A DNA stretch of 64,000 bases from Verpa conica (lineage: Eukaryota; Ascomycota; Pezizomycetes; Pezizales; Morchellaceae), in NCBI GenBank assembly GCA_033030425.1, contig JAUFSD010000018.1, positions 992,001 through 1,056,000 on the forward strand. Reading direction: 5' to 3'. A model generated the notes under the pieces. That model was not told the origin of the DNA and did not search any database. It worked only from the letters and a program-made list of their open reading frames with translations. Positions 8,875 to 19,585 of this stretch are shown here, piece after piece; the stretch's first letter is position 1, and each line of letters begins with the position of its first letter. Made by a program: the position numbers and the translations under genes.

Positions 8875-10695
8875 CTACAAGTCCCTACAATCATCCAATT
8901 CACTGCCTTCACTGCCTTCACCACATTTAACGTCCCTTTCACCTTCACCCTCGCCCTCACCATCATCCGTACCCCACCCCACAAACCCCCTCAAAACCTC
9001 CAAACTCGCCTCATCCACCACCCCACCCTGAGACTTCCACCTCCTCTCGACCATCCCCCATACCTTCAATACCTTCTCCTTACTATTAAAAACCCTCGCC
9101 ACACTCCTCACAATCCAATTCGCCAAACTCCTCTCCATCACCACCCCTCTCTCCTCCTCAAACACCATCCCCAGCACCTCCTCCAACCTCTCCTTCGTCC
9201 ACGGCGTATACCTCATTCCGCCATACCAATAAAACCCCTTCAACAACGCCACAAACACCGTCTCATCAGGCTTCACCCCACACACCCCCATCTCCCCAAA
9301 AAACACCATAGCCCTCTCATAATCGCCCACCTTCGAACTCTGCAAAATCAACATATTAAACGTATACACATCCGGTGCCAACGAAACACTAAACTCCTGC
9401 ATATAAGTCCCCAAAACCCTTCTCTTCTCGGCCACATTCTTCAACTTCTTCGCCCACGCCCGCTTACCCCTCCAATCACTCGGTCCCTGCTGATCATTCA
9501 ACGCCACGTCGAGATGGGCCTTTTTCATATTCTCATAAATGTACTCTGCAGCCTGAGGTTGTCGCAGTCTTAGTAGGGCCGTCATCATTGCATTCAAAAC
9601 TACCGTATCCACAATCTCCCCCGCGTCGACCAGGGCCCTGTATGCGGCTTTGGCGGCGTCAGCGTCGCCGCGGAGGCCGTGGTATGTGATGAGGGTTGTG
9701 TGTGTGAAGCGGTCGGGCTTGATTTGGCGGGATTCCATCTCTTGAAGAACCCATGTGGTGAGCAGGGGCGTGGGGGATTTGGAGGCCATGTCGAGGAGGA
9801 TGTTGAATGTGGTGGTGTCGCTGGTGTGGGTGTGTTGGGATTCTTGCCAGAGGTGGATGGCGGACCGTGTGGATGAGAGGCTGGGTGGGTGGGTGGAGTG
9901 CGCGATGAAGGAGATGGCGGTGTTGTATTCGTTGAGTGAGATGGAGAGGGCGCTGGCTTTGAGGTCTGATAGGAGGGTGAGGTATTGTAGGAGGGTTGTG
10001 GTTGTGCGTGTGGGCACTGTCATGAGTCGGGAGATGAGGGTGGTGAGTTGTGGGTGGGTTAGGTGTGGGAGGGCCGGCTGTGGGAGGGCCCGGTAGGCTT
10101 TGAAGAGGGCGGTGGTCGGGGTGGTGGGGTCCGAAAGGAGGGTGAGGAAGTTGGTGAGGGTTTCTTGGGCCTCCGGGCTGGTGGGTGTGAGCCAGGGGAG
10201 GGCTTTGGTGGGTAGGGTTGGATTTGCCGGGGGAGACTCGGCTTTGGGTTCTTCGGGAGAGGGCACAGGCTCCGTGTCTGGGTCGTAGTAAGGGTCTGTA
10301 AATGATTTTAACTCGGATTTGAGCTCATCGGAGTATGGTGGGGGAGGTGAAGTATCGGGAATTGTATGGCGGTGGGTCCTACGAGTGGTGGAGAAGGTGC
10401 GTGGGTGTGTAGATGCCCGGTTTCTGATATCATTCCGGGTATTGCATATAATCAATGGTGAGGAGTGATATTTGCATAGACTTGCCCTCACCAGGGCATT
10501 GATGAAAAAGGTATCCATAGAAACCGGCAACAGCGGGGGAGAGCACAACCGCCGTGATAGCGACAGTACTGGCCAGGCGAAGGCTATTGTAGATTGACGA
10601 CGGTAATTAATAAAAACTGGACGACGGGGAATCCTCACGCCCACGGAAATTGTCCTGGTCGTCGACAGTACGTCCACTAGACACAATGTGAACAT
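8875..10695 (-). CDS. Pentatricopeptide repeat protein, probably mitochondrial
   Basis: This is an intronless 606-residue frame. The C-terminal half shows pentatricopeptide (PPR) signatures in order: TTFNILLDMASKS...WVLQEMESRQIKPDRFTHTTLI, then VVLNAMMTALLRLRQPQAAEYIYENM, then DVYTFNMLILQSSKVGDYERAMVFF and GVKPDETVFVALLKGF. PPR proteins bind organellar RNA and act in its processing, stability or translation. The N-terminus is Arg/Ser-rich without acidic residues (for example STHPRTFSTTRR), as expected of a mitochondrial presequence. A second in-frame Met at residue 60 (10518) is an alternative start. Residues 115-190 are Pro/Thr-rich and probably disordered. The last 30 residues are an acidic Gly/Glu repeat. 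It diverges from SOG2 across a 1.3-kb gap. I cannot say which RNA it serves. Confidence 0.85.
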   Translation of the reverse strand: MFTLCLVDVLSTTRTISVGVRIPRRPVFINYRRQSTIAFAWPVLSLSRRLCSPPLLPVSMDTFFINALVRASLCKYHSSPLIICNTRNDIRNRASTHPRTFSTTRRTHRHTIPDTSPPPPYSDELKSELKSFTDPYYDPDTEPVPSPEEPKAESPPANPTLPTKALPWLTPTSPEAQETLTNFLTLLSDPTTPTTALFKAYRALPQPALPHLTHPQLTTLISRLMTVPTRTTTTLLQYLTLLSDLKASALSISLNEYNTAISFIAHSTHPPSLSSTRSAIHLWQESQHTHTSDTTTFNILLDMASKSPTPLLTTWVLQEMESRQIKPDRFTHTTLITYHGLRGDADAAKAAYRALVDAGEIVDTVVLNAMMTALLRLRQPQAAEYIYENMKKAHLDVALNDQQGPSDWRGKRAWAKKLKNVAEKRRVLGTYMQEFSVSLAPDVYTFNMLILQSSKVGDYERAMVFFGEMGVCGVKPDETVFVALLKGFYWYGGMRYTPWTKERLEEVLGMVFEEERGVVMERSLANWIVRSVARVFNSKEKVLKVWGMVERRWKSQGGVVDEASLEVLRGFVGWGTDDGEGEGEGERDVKCGEGSEGSELDDCRDL

Positions 10696-11997
10696 GGAGG
10701 TCCGCGGGAGAAACTCATTGTGCGGACTCGCCCTGGAAGAACTGTTTATTGACTACTGGGTACTATCGCGAGAGGTTGTGATATGCATTGAGGGGTAGTT
10801 TGGGGGGTGTCTGGTGGAGTAGAAGAGTTTATTCACGGGAGGTCTGAGGTATACGCGTGGGTGTAGTGCTGAGAACGGTGTTGAGCCCCACCAAAAGATT
10901 TTGCTAGGGATGTCGTCTCCCCCGCCCTGGTCTGGGCGGAGACCCAATTGGGATGGGGCAATTATATCCGATTTCGGAATGTTTGATACGTCTTCCAACA
11001 GAACAGAGTAGAGAAGATCGGTCCCCGACGAATGAACGGTTCCTCGGCCCCCGACACTCGAGACGGCTACAGGGTCATCGTGAAACACGGCTTCAAAGAG
11101 GAAGCCCCCAGTTACATATAACCACCACTAGGCTAATAATCCCGCATGGTTTCATCGTGTACAGCAGATGCCTTTTATCGAGGACTGAAGAGCACATACA
11201 TATAACGGGCACATCCGAGCGTCCCGTACATGAGGGCTGTGCATAAATACCAGGAGTGCACCGAGGGGGGTAAGTTACCGGTAAGTGAATGTCTGACTGT
11301 GGGTCCATTACTGTACTGACTGTGCACTGCACTGTACCTGCCTTGAGATATCCACCGTATCACCATCCCTACATGAATGCTTTACGCACGGTCTTGGAAA
11401 CCCTAACCCTGGCAAGTGGTGAGAGTTCTGCAGTGTCACGGCTGGGGGATGAGCATCTTTAACCGGGCTGTTTGGGATATGCCGCCTATAGGAGAGGGGA
11501 CTTTCTCTTCTTTCCTTCTTCCTTCCCTTCTCTTCTCTTCTCATCCTCATCGGGTGCGGGAAGGAAAGAGTCCGCGGGGTTGCACCGTTAATCTGTATTA
11601 TCTAAGCCCGGAGTACTACCAATCGCCAGGAACGCCCGAATAACTCCCGGATAACCCTCAGATAACCTCCCATAACCCCCCATAACCCCCTCCAACCCCC
11701 CTTGTCCACACCTCCACAGCTCTGACAGCTCTTTGAGTCGAGTACAAAAGAAAAGAAATCCAGAAAAACAAAAACATATCCAACAGAGAGGGAAAAAGGA
11801 GACCAATACAATACCTGATCTAAATCCCAACCTTTTAACTCGCCCTTCTCCCTTCCCCTTCTCTTTCCCTTCCCCTCCTCTCTCCCCCGTGACCTCGAAT
11901 CGTAGAGAAAGGGAGTTCTATCTGGAACCCACCTCTTAACACCTCCCCTCCCCCTCTTTCCAATATATATCTCCATATATATATATCCAACTCACAA
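10696..11997. promoter_or_regulatory. Divergent promoter region between the PPR gene and SOG2
   Basis: No gene is supported; the short open frames overlap each other on both strands. Pyrimidine-rich tracts lie at about 11515-11551 and 11843-11893, followed by a TATATA-rich stretch close to the SOG2 start. CT-rich leaders just upstream of the start codon are common in filamentous ascomycetes. Confidence 0.45.
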
Positions 11998-14900
11998 ATG
12001 AGCGACTCCTTCAGCATACGCAGCGACTCTCCAGCGCAGTCATCACCACGGTCCCTGAAAACCTCCGTATCAATGTCTGCGCTCCGGCCTCCCATCCCCA
12101 TAGACAAGGCAACCTGTATATCGCTCGTCACCAACGCGCTGAGAGATGCGCGCGAGAGATGCGCGGGTGGAAGGGGGAGCAACAACAGCCCTGACCCTGG
12201 CGGTGTGGCCTACTCGCGTCCCGGTGTCACTATCGATTTGTCCCATCAGAGGATTGCGGCTATCCCAGCGGAGGTGTTGGAGATGATTAAAGATGAGATT
12301 GAAAGGTGAGAAAGAGAATCACGTGGGGATCAAATCTCCCTCTTGCTACCCCTGTGACGCGCTTCTGGTTGGAGGGGGGGCTGTCGTGAGCCCCCCCCCC
12401 TCTCCCTCCCTCTCTCTCTCTATCCCCTCTAAGACTACTGATTCAGATATTATTATTATTATTGTAATTACTAACTAATACTCTCCCCCCTTGCAGATTG
12501 GCTCTGGCGCATAACCAATTGACTTCGTTCTCGGATGACTTTGCTGCACTACCGAGACTGCGGTATTTAAACTTACGATCAAATTTCCTTAAGGAATTCC
12601 CTCTGGCGGTTAGTTTTCTTGTCTATCTAGGGGGTGGGAGATGTGCTGTGCTGATATTATGTGTAGCTTACCAGACTTCCGTCATTGGAAATCCTCGACG
12701 TATCTCGAAACAGACTCCGTTCTCTTCCTGCAGACTTTGGGAAACTTGTAAACCTTAAGGTCCCCCCCCCCTCTACTCTCTCTCTTCCCTCGACTTGACT
12801 AATAATCCTCCAGGTTCTATCAATGTCGAAAAATAAAATCAATATCCTACCTACGTACATTGGCGATATGGCGGAACTCAAGATCTTGAAACTGGACCAT
12901 AACCCTATCTCTTTCCCGCCGAAGGAGATTCTGGAGAATGATGAGGCGGATAGAGACGCTTGGTTGGATAGCGTCAAGAAGTTTCTCAAGGCTGCTGCTG
13001 AAAAGAATGGGGAGGGTTCTGGTGGTGGATCTAGGTATTCCCCCTTCACCCCTTCACCCCTTCACCCAACCCCTCACCTCCCCCAAACACGTGGAGACTA
13101 ACAAGGGGAGTGGCAGCGGCAGTGAAGAAGGTACAGGGGACAACGAGTACTCGAGCGCCGCCGCAACACTAGTAGGCAAGCCCAGCATCGAGAACTTCCA
13201 CCCCACCTCCGACGAGAACATAAACACCATCAAACCACTCAAGCCAGGGGTCACAGGGGCCGACCTCGAGCCTACAATAACCCCCTTCCGCGACACTCCA
13301 GGAATGGGAGCAAAGAAATCCGCAATAGGTCGACGACCCAAGCACCTTCTCCAGAACCTCCCCATCACACTCTCACCATCACTCAAATCCCCCGCGCAGC
13401 CCCCAACCCCATTATCAGCCACCGAACGCTCCCGCAGCAACTCAGAGTCTACACTCCTCAGCAACCGTATCAGTCGAAGAATGGGCATGGTTGGGACGAG
13501 AGGCCGGATTCCGAATCCTGCGGCAGAGGGACTAAGGACTGTGGACGAGCAGAAGACCGTCAAGCACCAACGGGGGTACTCTCATGATTCAGCGGTGATT
13601 GGGACAAGGGGCGGGGGGGGAGGAGGAGGCTCTAGAAGCCCTACGGAGAGGATGCCCGGTCCGTATTTCAGGCGATTGTCGAGTCTTCCGGAACATAAGC
13701 GCTCGTCTCTGTCTTCGGCGAGGGTTGGAGAGGCGGCGAGAGGTATCTTGTATGCAATGTCGACGCTACAGGGCCCAATAGAAGAGTATGTACAGTCATT
13801 CGGAGACCCTAACGGGCCTCACAATAAAGTCGAGATTGCGCTCTACAACGGTAATATCCATATCGGCTCCCTGGTGGGTGCGCTAGAAACATACGAAGAG
13901 AAGGACGACGAGTCTACGGTGGACCAAGTCATCGATGCATGCTATTCGTGCGTCGCGGCGTTTAAGCAAGTACTCGGCATGCTGCAGAGCACCTCTCGCG
14001 AAATTGGCTCCGGCGCTGTTGGCCCGGATGCCCGCTACATTAGAACACTACTACTAATGGTATACGGCTCCTACGTCGAGATACAAAGTAGTTATGAGAT
14101 TCTCCGCCCACTACTCGTCGGCCAACATATCTCGGAGAATGTACAGCAGAGTTTCAGTAATCCGCATATGCACCGGCAGCAACAACCAGCGCCAACTGCG
14201 CTCCAGCAGCGACTAAAGAGTGGGTCTATAGCGTCGTTAACCTCGAGTCTTGCGGCGAGTGTGGTGGCTGCGCAGATGGCGAATGTACCCGCGCCACTAC
14301 CGACGCCGAAGGGGCAGGATGTATTTATGTTGCCGCCGACGCCGGGATTGTCTGCTGGAATGGTGTTTTCGGCTCAGTCGGATGGTGGGTTTGATCATGA
14401 CGAACCGCTGTATGGGAAGTTTCAGGCGGCGACGAATGCGGCGATTGTGACGTTGCCGGTGATTGAGAGGGAGATCAAAGCGGCTGTGGCGCAGAACCTT
14501 CAGCCGAGTGTGACGTTGAAGTTGAGGGAGGTCTCGGCGCTGTGCGTGACGGGGACCGATGCGGCGAGAAGACTGGGGAAAGTAAAGTGGGAAGCCATAA
14601 GGGAGGGTGATATGAGTGAGAGAAGAAGGTTCTGGGAGGATACTAATAAGTTTACTAATGTACGTTTCCCCCCCTCCCTCCCTCCCTCCTTAATCATATA
14701 ATACTAACTATTAAGAATAGCTCGTTATCAACATCGCTGAACTTATCAAATCAATAACCCAAGAATACCCCTTCCCAAAGCACATTCTCGTCGCAGTGGG
14801 AACAGTAGTACGTCCAACAAAGGATCTTTACATCCTCATGAACGGCTCTGCATTCCGACACATGGCCGAACAACCACTACTGACACCCTCCCTGCAGAGC

Positions 14901-15152
14901 AGTGGTTCCCCTCTAACACCGTATTCGTCTTTCCAGTCGATGACAGCCCAGCTGGCGACTCCGCTGTCTGCTGCGCTGGGAATCGCGACCCAGGCCACGG
15001 TGCCACAGGGGTATTTTCCGGTCCAGGGTGGGATGAACGGTGTGGGGAGTAGGAGTGGTACTCTGTTGAGTCAGGCCCACCCAACGATGACAAGCGCGGT
15101 TAGTGAGGTAGGGATGGCATTCGGGAAAGGGACGCCGTTGAAATTGAGTTAG
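11998..15152 (+). CDS. SOG2: SOG2-like leucine-rich repeat protein of the RAM signalling network
   Basis: I place six exons at 11998-12305, 12497-12608, 12667-12759, 12814-13034, 13111-14659 and 14721-15152, giving about 904 residues. All junctions keep frame. The repeats run unbroken across them: LALAHNQLTSFSDDFAALPRL, LRYLNLRSNFLKEFP, LEILDVSRNRLRSLP and LKILKLDHNPISFPP. After a Ser/Pro-rich linker comes the long helical SOG2 domain, starting near VGEAARGILYAMSTLQGPIEEYV and ending near HILVAVGTVVRPTKDLYILM. In yeast Sog2 is an essential partner of the NDR kinase module (Cbk1-Mob2-Tao3-Hym1-Kic1) that controls polarised growth and cell separation. Four small introns split the repeat region, and one of 61 bp lies in the SOG2 domain. 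The exon 4-5 junction (GGATCTAG / TGGCAGC) is the least certain. The downstream RBR gene is convergent. Confidence 0.88.
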
Positions 15153-15697
15153 TGTGAGGATGAAGCAGAGGGTTTTTTTTTTGGTTCTGGATTAGTGGTA
15201 TCCTTTGAGCGTATTTTTTGAGCGTATTCTTTTATCTTTTTTTAAATTTTCTTTATATCTTATGGTTTGGGCTTGGTTGCATTCATTGAGCTTCTTTTTT
15301 TCTTTTTATGGTCAGAAGAAAAACTGATTAGGTGTTGAGGTTGGTTGCATTTTTATATATCTTATTAGCACTGGGATGGAAGGAGATGATGGTGATGGCT
15401 TTATATTCTTTTTATGATGTATTTCTGACGGATGTACGCCTTGATGGTAGTATTTGTTGGGTGTTATGGCTTTTTTATTATTATTATTCTTTGAAGGGGA
15501 GCATATATATCTATACCGCATATGATAGCTATTAAAGTTTGAATAGAACCGGAAAAGTGATCATTGGCAACTAGATACGCTACAAATTGGTAACAAAAAC
15601 AAAACCACACAAGTACAAAAAAAAAAAAAAAAAAAAAAAAAAATCCTATCCCAATCAAATTAACCATTCCATAAACTCCTCCCAAAAAAAAAAACTT
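15153..15697. other. Shared 3' region of two convergent genes, with a 27-A run
   Basis: This stretch serves as the 3' end of both SOG2 (+) and the RBR ligase gene (-). It is T-rich on the plus strand and contains an uninterrupted run of 27 A at 15617-15643. Read from the minus-strand gene, this is a T run about 55 bp past its stop codon. It probably holds the polyadenylation signals of both genes. No ORF here is credible. Confidence 0.5.
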
Positions 15698-18194
15698 CTA
15701 AACTCCATCAATCCCAATCCCACCATGTTCAGAGTTCATATGGTCGTAAATATCTCCCGCTTTAAAGACGCCCAAACACTCCCAACAGATATGACCTTTA
15801 CACGTCAAGCACTGCATATGATTACATCCGCCAGTCTTCTCAATCAACGACTTGCAGCTCGGACAATTTTTCACATCTTTACCTTTCCTCCACTCCTGGA
15901 ACTTCTCCTCGCTTTCCGTGTCGATACTGACTTTATACTCAGCGCAAGTCATGTCATCATGAGCCTCGACACGGCACCTCGTACAGATGGAGACAAAGCA
16001 CTCTGGGCAGGTCGTGCACTCGCTGACCTCAGTCGTGCAGTACACCGTAGAGCAGTCCGGTGTCGGGCAGTACTGGTAGTCTTTCAAATTCCGCTGAATG
16101 TAGTCGTTGAAAGAAGCCGCAAAGATATCGTCTAGCTCTGTCTTGGAGATGACACTCTGGATGAATGGGAGTGTGAATTCAGCCGTGCAGGTCGGTTTAT
16201 CTTGTGTTCCGATACACCTGATTGGGAACTTGCGCGTCTCGATAGAGGACCTGAGGTACCCCTGGAGACAACTCTGGCAGTACAAGTGACCGCATGGAGA
16301 GACTTTTGCGTCTTCGGCTGTGGTGAAGCAGATCAAGCAGTCTTCTTCTGCGAGGACTCTTCTCCTCCTCCTTGTTTCAGAGTCGTTGAGTTCTCCGGGT
16401 AGGCGTTTTGATAGCAGACTGGCTTCGGATGGACTTCCTTTGAAAATGAGACATTTTGTGGTGATGTCGAGTGAGATTCGGTCTGTGCCGTATTCTTCTT
16501 CGTATTTTTTGAAACCGCCGTGCATGGCGTTCCAGAATGTGTTTATCTCTAGTGGTATCACGTGTCTTTGGCTGTTGAATAGTTTGATTTCTTCGAGAAG
16601 CCTTGTTCGGGCGGTGATTCGTGCGGTGAGGTTTCCGTAGCTGGAGAGTTGTCGTCTTCGGAGGTCGTAGTAGATGTAGGCTCCGGTTGTTGATATGAGG
16701 TTCTTGATTAACCTGATGCCTTGTGTGGTGACTAGGAAATGATCCCATATGGCGGTTCCACCTTCATCGCAGATGACCTCTCCGCGGACTAACTTCTGGA
16801 TCAAGGCTTTTGTAGAGGACATACTGGCTCTATCTGGTCCATTGATACTGATCGTTACCAGGTCTCGGGGAGTGATTCCCTCAAACACCTTCACCCTCAC
16901 AAAGTACTTTTTTGCATTCTTTGAGATCTCGGTCAACTCAGTAGCCACAGCACGGTGGACATCTGCGATGACCTTGAACTTTGCTGAGAATACTTGGCTA
17001 AGATGCAAAGGACTGCCTCCGAGGAATTCCTGCTTAACCCCGTTGACCTCCTTCAGCACCGCTCTAGCCTCCTCTGCAGTCTTGAATCTCACAACCGCCT
17101 TAACCTTCGCCGCCCCCGGCTGCGAAACAATCTCAAACCCCTGAAGCCGTCTATTTGTCTCAAAGAGACTCCTCACGAAGATGCAGGTATCTTCATCAGT
17201 CAGGTCATACAACGGCTCCTCCATAACCACACCATCGCACTTAAAAACCTTCCTGATATCTGTAATTGTCGTCTTCAAGTCCAGACCAGGAACGGCTACA
17301 GAGGTCGTCCCAATGGCGCCTTTGCTCACCTCCATCAGCTTGCATTTGACCGGACGACCACAGATCAACCTGGTCTCTCTCGAAGCAGCCATCACTGCAT
17401 CAAGACGGCTGTCGAAAATCGCATAGGCGTTTTTCGACGGTGCGTACCAAGTGCAACTTACGCGTGTTGCGTCCTGGGAGGATGAGATGTCTTGCTTCTT
17501 GAGTAGTGGTCTGACGCTGATTATGCGGGTCCTGAGTATGGACCCGTCGAGAGCTTCAATCACTTTTTTGGCCGTGTCTGGGTCGCCGATGTTCACTGTA
17601 GCGTACCCGGCTCCTCCGGGCTGTGAAACTCGGACTGCATCCTCGTCGATGTCGGGCTTGAAGGGTGTAAGAAGTGTTATTATATCATCTACGTCTATAG
17701 TTGGTGTGAGGTTGTGGATTGTGATCATTGGGGAGCTTGTCGAAAGGCTAATCCCCGTCACCTCCATACCGGGCCCAAACGTAACGAGCAATGACCCCCC
17801 CATGGTCCGTGTCTCGATCTGAGAAACTGGTTCTATTGGAAGTGCATCTGTACTCTTTTTAATAGATAGTTATGTTAATACCTATCTCTAATTATAATAT
17901 GAGTCGGGAAAAAAAAACTACCTTATCTTCTGTAACGGCATTTGCCGAATCCCCTCCAATATGCGCAAACTTACATAAAGAACCCCGACTGCAGTATCCC
18001 TTCTGAAAGAATCTGCACGGAACAAGGATCGTACTACTCAGTGGCTTCGCGGGGGGAGTAAAACTCGGAGCACTTGCGCGGAACCTGGGGGTAGGAGTGC
18101 CACGCGGGCTCTGAGCGTCGTGTGAAAACCGACAAAACACACCGCGAGGGCAGCTACCCTGGAGGAAAAACCTGCATGGAGTCGATATCGACAT
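15698..18194 (-). CDS. CCCH zinc-finger / RRM / RBR-type E3 ubiquitin ligase
   Basis: Two exons, 18194-17922 and 17818-15698, join in phase 0 to give about 797 residues; a second acceptor a few codons upstream is also possible. Exon 1 encodes two CCCH fingers with C-x7-C-x5-C-x3-H spacing (C7, C15, C21, H25 and C60, C68, C74, H78). An RRM-like fold follows at about residues 121-196 (MITIHNLTP...YATVNIGD), then a further RNA-binding-like region. From about residue 585 comes a complete RING1-IBR-RING2 module: CLIC...CGHLYCQSC, YCPTPDC...CPEC, then NCPSCKSLIEKTGGCNHMQC. The Cys in GGCNHM (about residue 756) matches the catalytic Cys of RBR ligases, which take ubiquitin as a thioester before passing it to substrate. 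The order resembles the C-terminus of DEAH11/12-type plant proteins, but no helicase is present. I infer an RNA-associated ubiquitin ligase. Confidence 0.85.
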
Positions 18195-18803
18195 CGTATA
18201 TATATATATATATTTAACGGTTGATGGAGCTAGGAGATAGCTTTCACAGTTTAGAACCTTCTGTGTAGAACCTCCTTGTAATGGGGAAGAAAAGTCACTG
18301 TTTAGGTGGGGAGAGGGGGGGGAGGGAACCTGTGTTTATGGACCCTCTCTGTAGTGTTCAGGTACCCGATGAGCATCTTTTGCAGGTTGGTTGCCTGAAG
18401 AAACTTTAGTTGGTTGCCTTGTTCGCGTGCATAGTCCTGTGGATGTGTTACCTTTCTGGGGTGCATAGCTATCTGTGTGGCGTAAGGGTCTAGATTGTCA
18501 GCCACTTGTGCACGGCCACTCTTGGGGATATGTTGATATTACTTTTCTTGCTAGAAATAGTCCTTTATTGGGTAATTTGGGGTGTTTAAAGAGTTGTGGT
18601 ATTACAAGCTCTTGGCATATGTTCACCACTTATCACTCGTGATTAGGTTTAGAGTACATGTTGTATTATGGTATCGAATAGGTATAGTGCCAGCACAAAC
18701 AGTTTTGGGTCTATGATGTAGGAGCATATAGATGTCACAGAGACACTCGTTAGAGCAAGTCCCCCTAAGCCTATAGTCTACTCTCGTCACTCTCAATTTT
18801 ACT
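18195..18803. other. Upstream region of the RBR gene, no other gene
   Basis: A TATATATATA stretch lies immediately before the RBR start codon on the minus strand and could be its core promoter. The 67-codon frame at 18302-18505 has no recognisable feature. Confidence 0.4.
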
Positions 18804-18989
18804 ACTCAAGCCACCGTTTTTAAGTCTCTTACCTATGACGGTAATAGATGTACAAAAAGAAAGTTTCTAGCGCCACAGCTGGCTTCTATACCGTCTAGAT
18901 ACATCATCTTAGCTAATCAGTATCTGACTAGGGGGGTTCGCAAACCTATTACCGTCATAGGTAAGAAAATTCAAAACGGCGACTTGAGT
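18804..18989. repeat. Foldback element with about 44-bp inverted arms
   Basis: Arm 18804-18847 (ACTCAAGCCACCG...ACCTATGACGGTAATAG) is the inverse of 18945-18989 with only a few mismatches, mostly in the middle. The 97-nt loop has no coding sequence. Size and structure fit a MITE or a decayed terminal-inverted-repeat element; I find no clear target-site duplication. Confidence 0.6.
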
Positions 18990-19163
18990 ACAGCATATTT
19001 CTGCTTTATTAGCCAATCTATAAGAACTGACTGGGTTATGTCTACGTACGCGAGGCCGTAAGTGCGGGTGTTTATAGCTTTTTTTTTTTCCTCCGGGCGT
19101 TCGTAGCGATATATAGCCTAATAATTTAGCATCTCCCACTCCCCATCCCTATCTATTCCGCTC

Positions 19164-19585
19164 ATGCCTAATTTATTAGTGTAAGAGGCAGAACAAGATA
19201 CATCAGCCTATAAAACTATTACCTATTTGCATGTCCTAACCTTGACCATTAAAAAAGAGTCTGCTGGTGATATTCTACTTATACGGCGAGTACACACAAT
19301 AGCTCCTACCTCTGAGGTCAAAAAGACCATAAAACACGCCATACAAGATCTTGGCTTCTTGTTATTATTAGATAGCATCTATTCTGGTAACTGGTGATGC
19401 CATCTAGATATATTACCGAGTGATCCTTTATGAAGATAAATAAGGCCCCGGCTATCAAAATTACACCCAAAAAGGGGTATAGCATAGCTGTATATAGAGA
19501 AATAGCCAATAAAATCTCTCTTTATGATCCCGCGAATGGACTTCTTGCCACGTGGGCCTTCTGTTACACAGCTTGCTATGTTTGA
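19164..19585 (+). pseudogene. Decayed coding region of unknown family
   Basis: Two stretches read like real protein although neither is a complete gene. The first (19164-19397) has one internal TAA at 19182 and contains KKESAGDILLIRRVHTIAP and TSEVKKTIKHAIQDLGFLLL. The second (19430-19585, another frame) contains YREIANKISLYDPANGLLAT. Further short open pieces follow to about 19700, broken by TAA and TAG codons. Loss of CAA or CAG codons to TAA or TAG is what repeat-induced point mutation produces, but I have no intact copy to compare. The family is not recognised; a dead transposon or an old gene are both possible. Confidence 0.4.

Noticed and set aside
10753..11976. Several minus- and plus-strand frames between the PPR gene and SOG2
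   Set aside because: They overlap one another and are low-complexity or made by purine/pyrimidine tracts, with no recognisable motif.
12760..12813. Treating the C-rich 54-bp stretch in SOG2 as coding
   Set aside because: Removing it (GT...CAG) joins two leucine-rich repeats in phase, whereas reading through breaks the repeat pattern.
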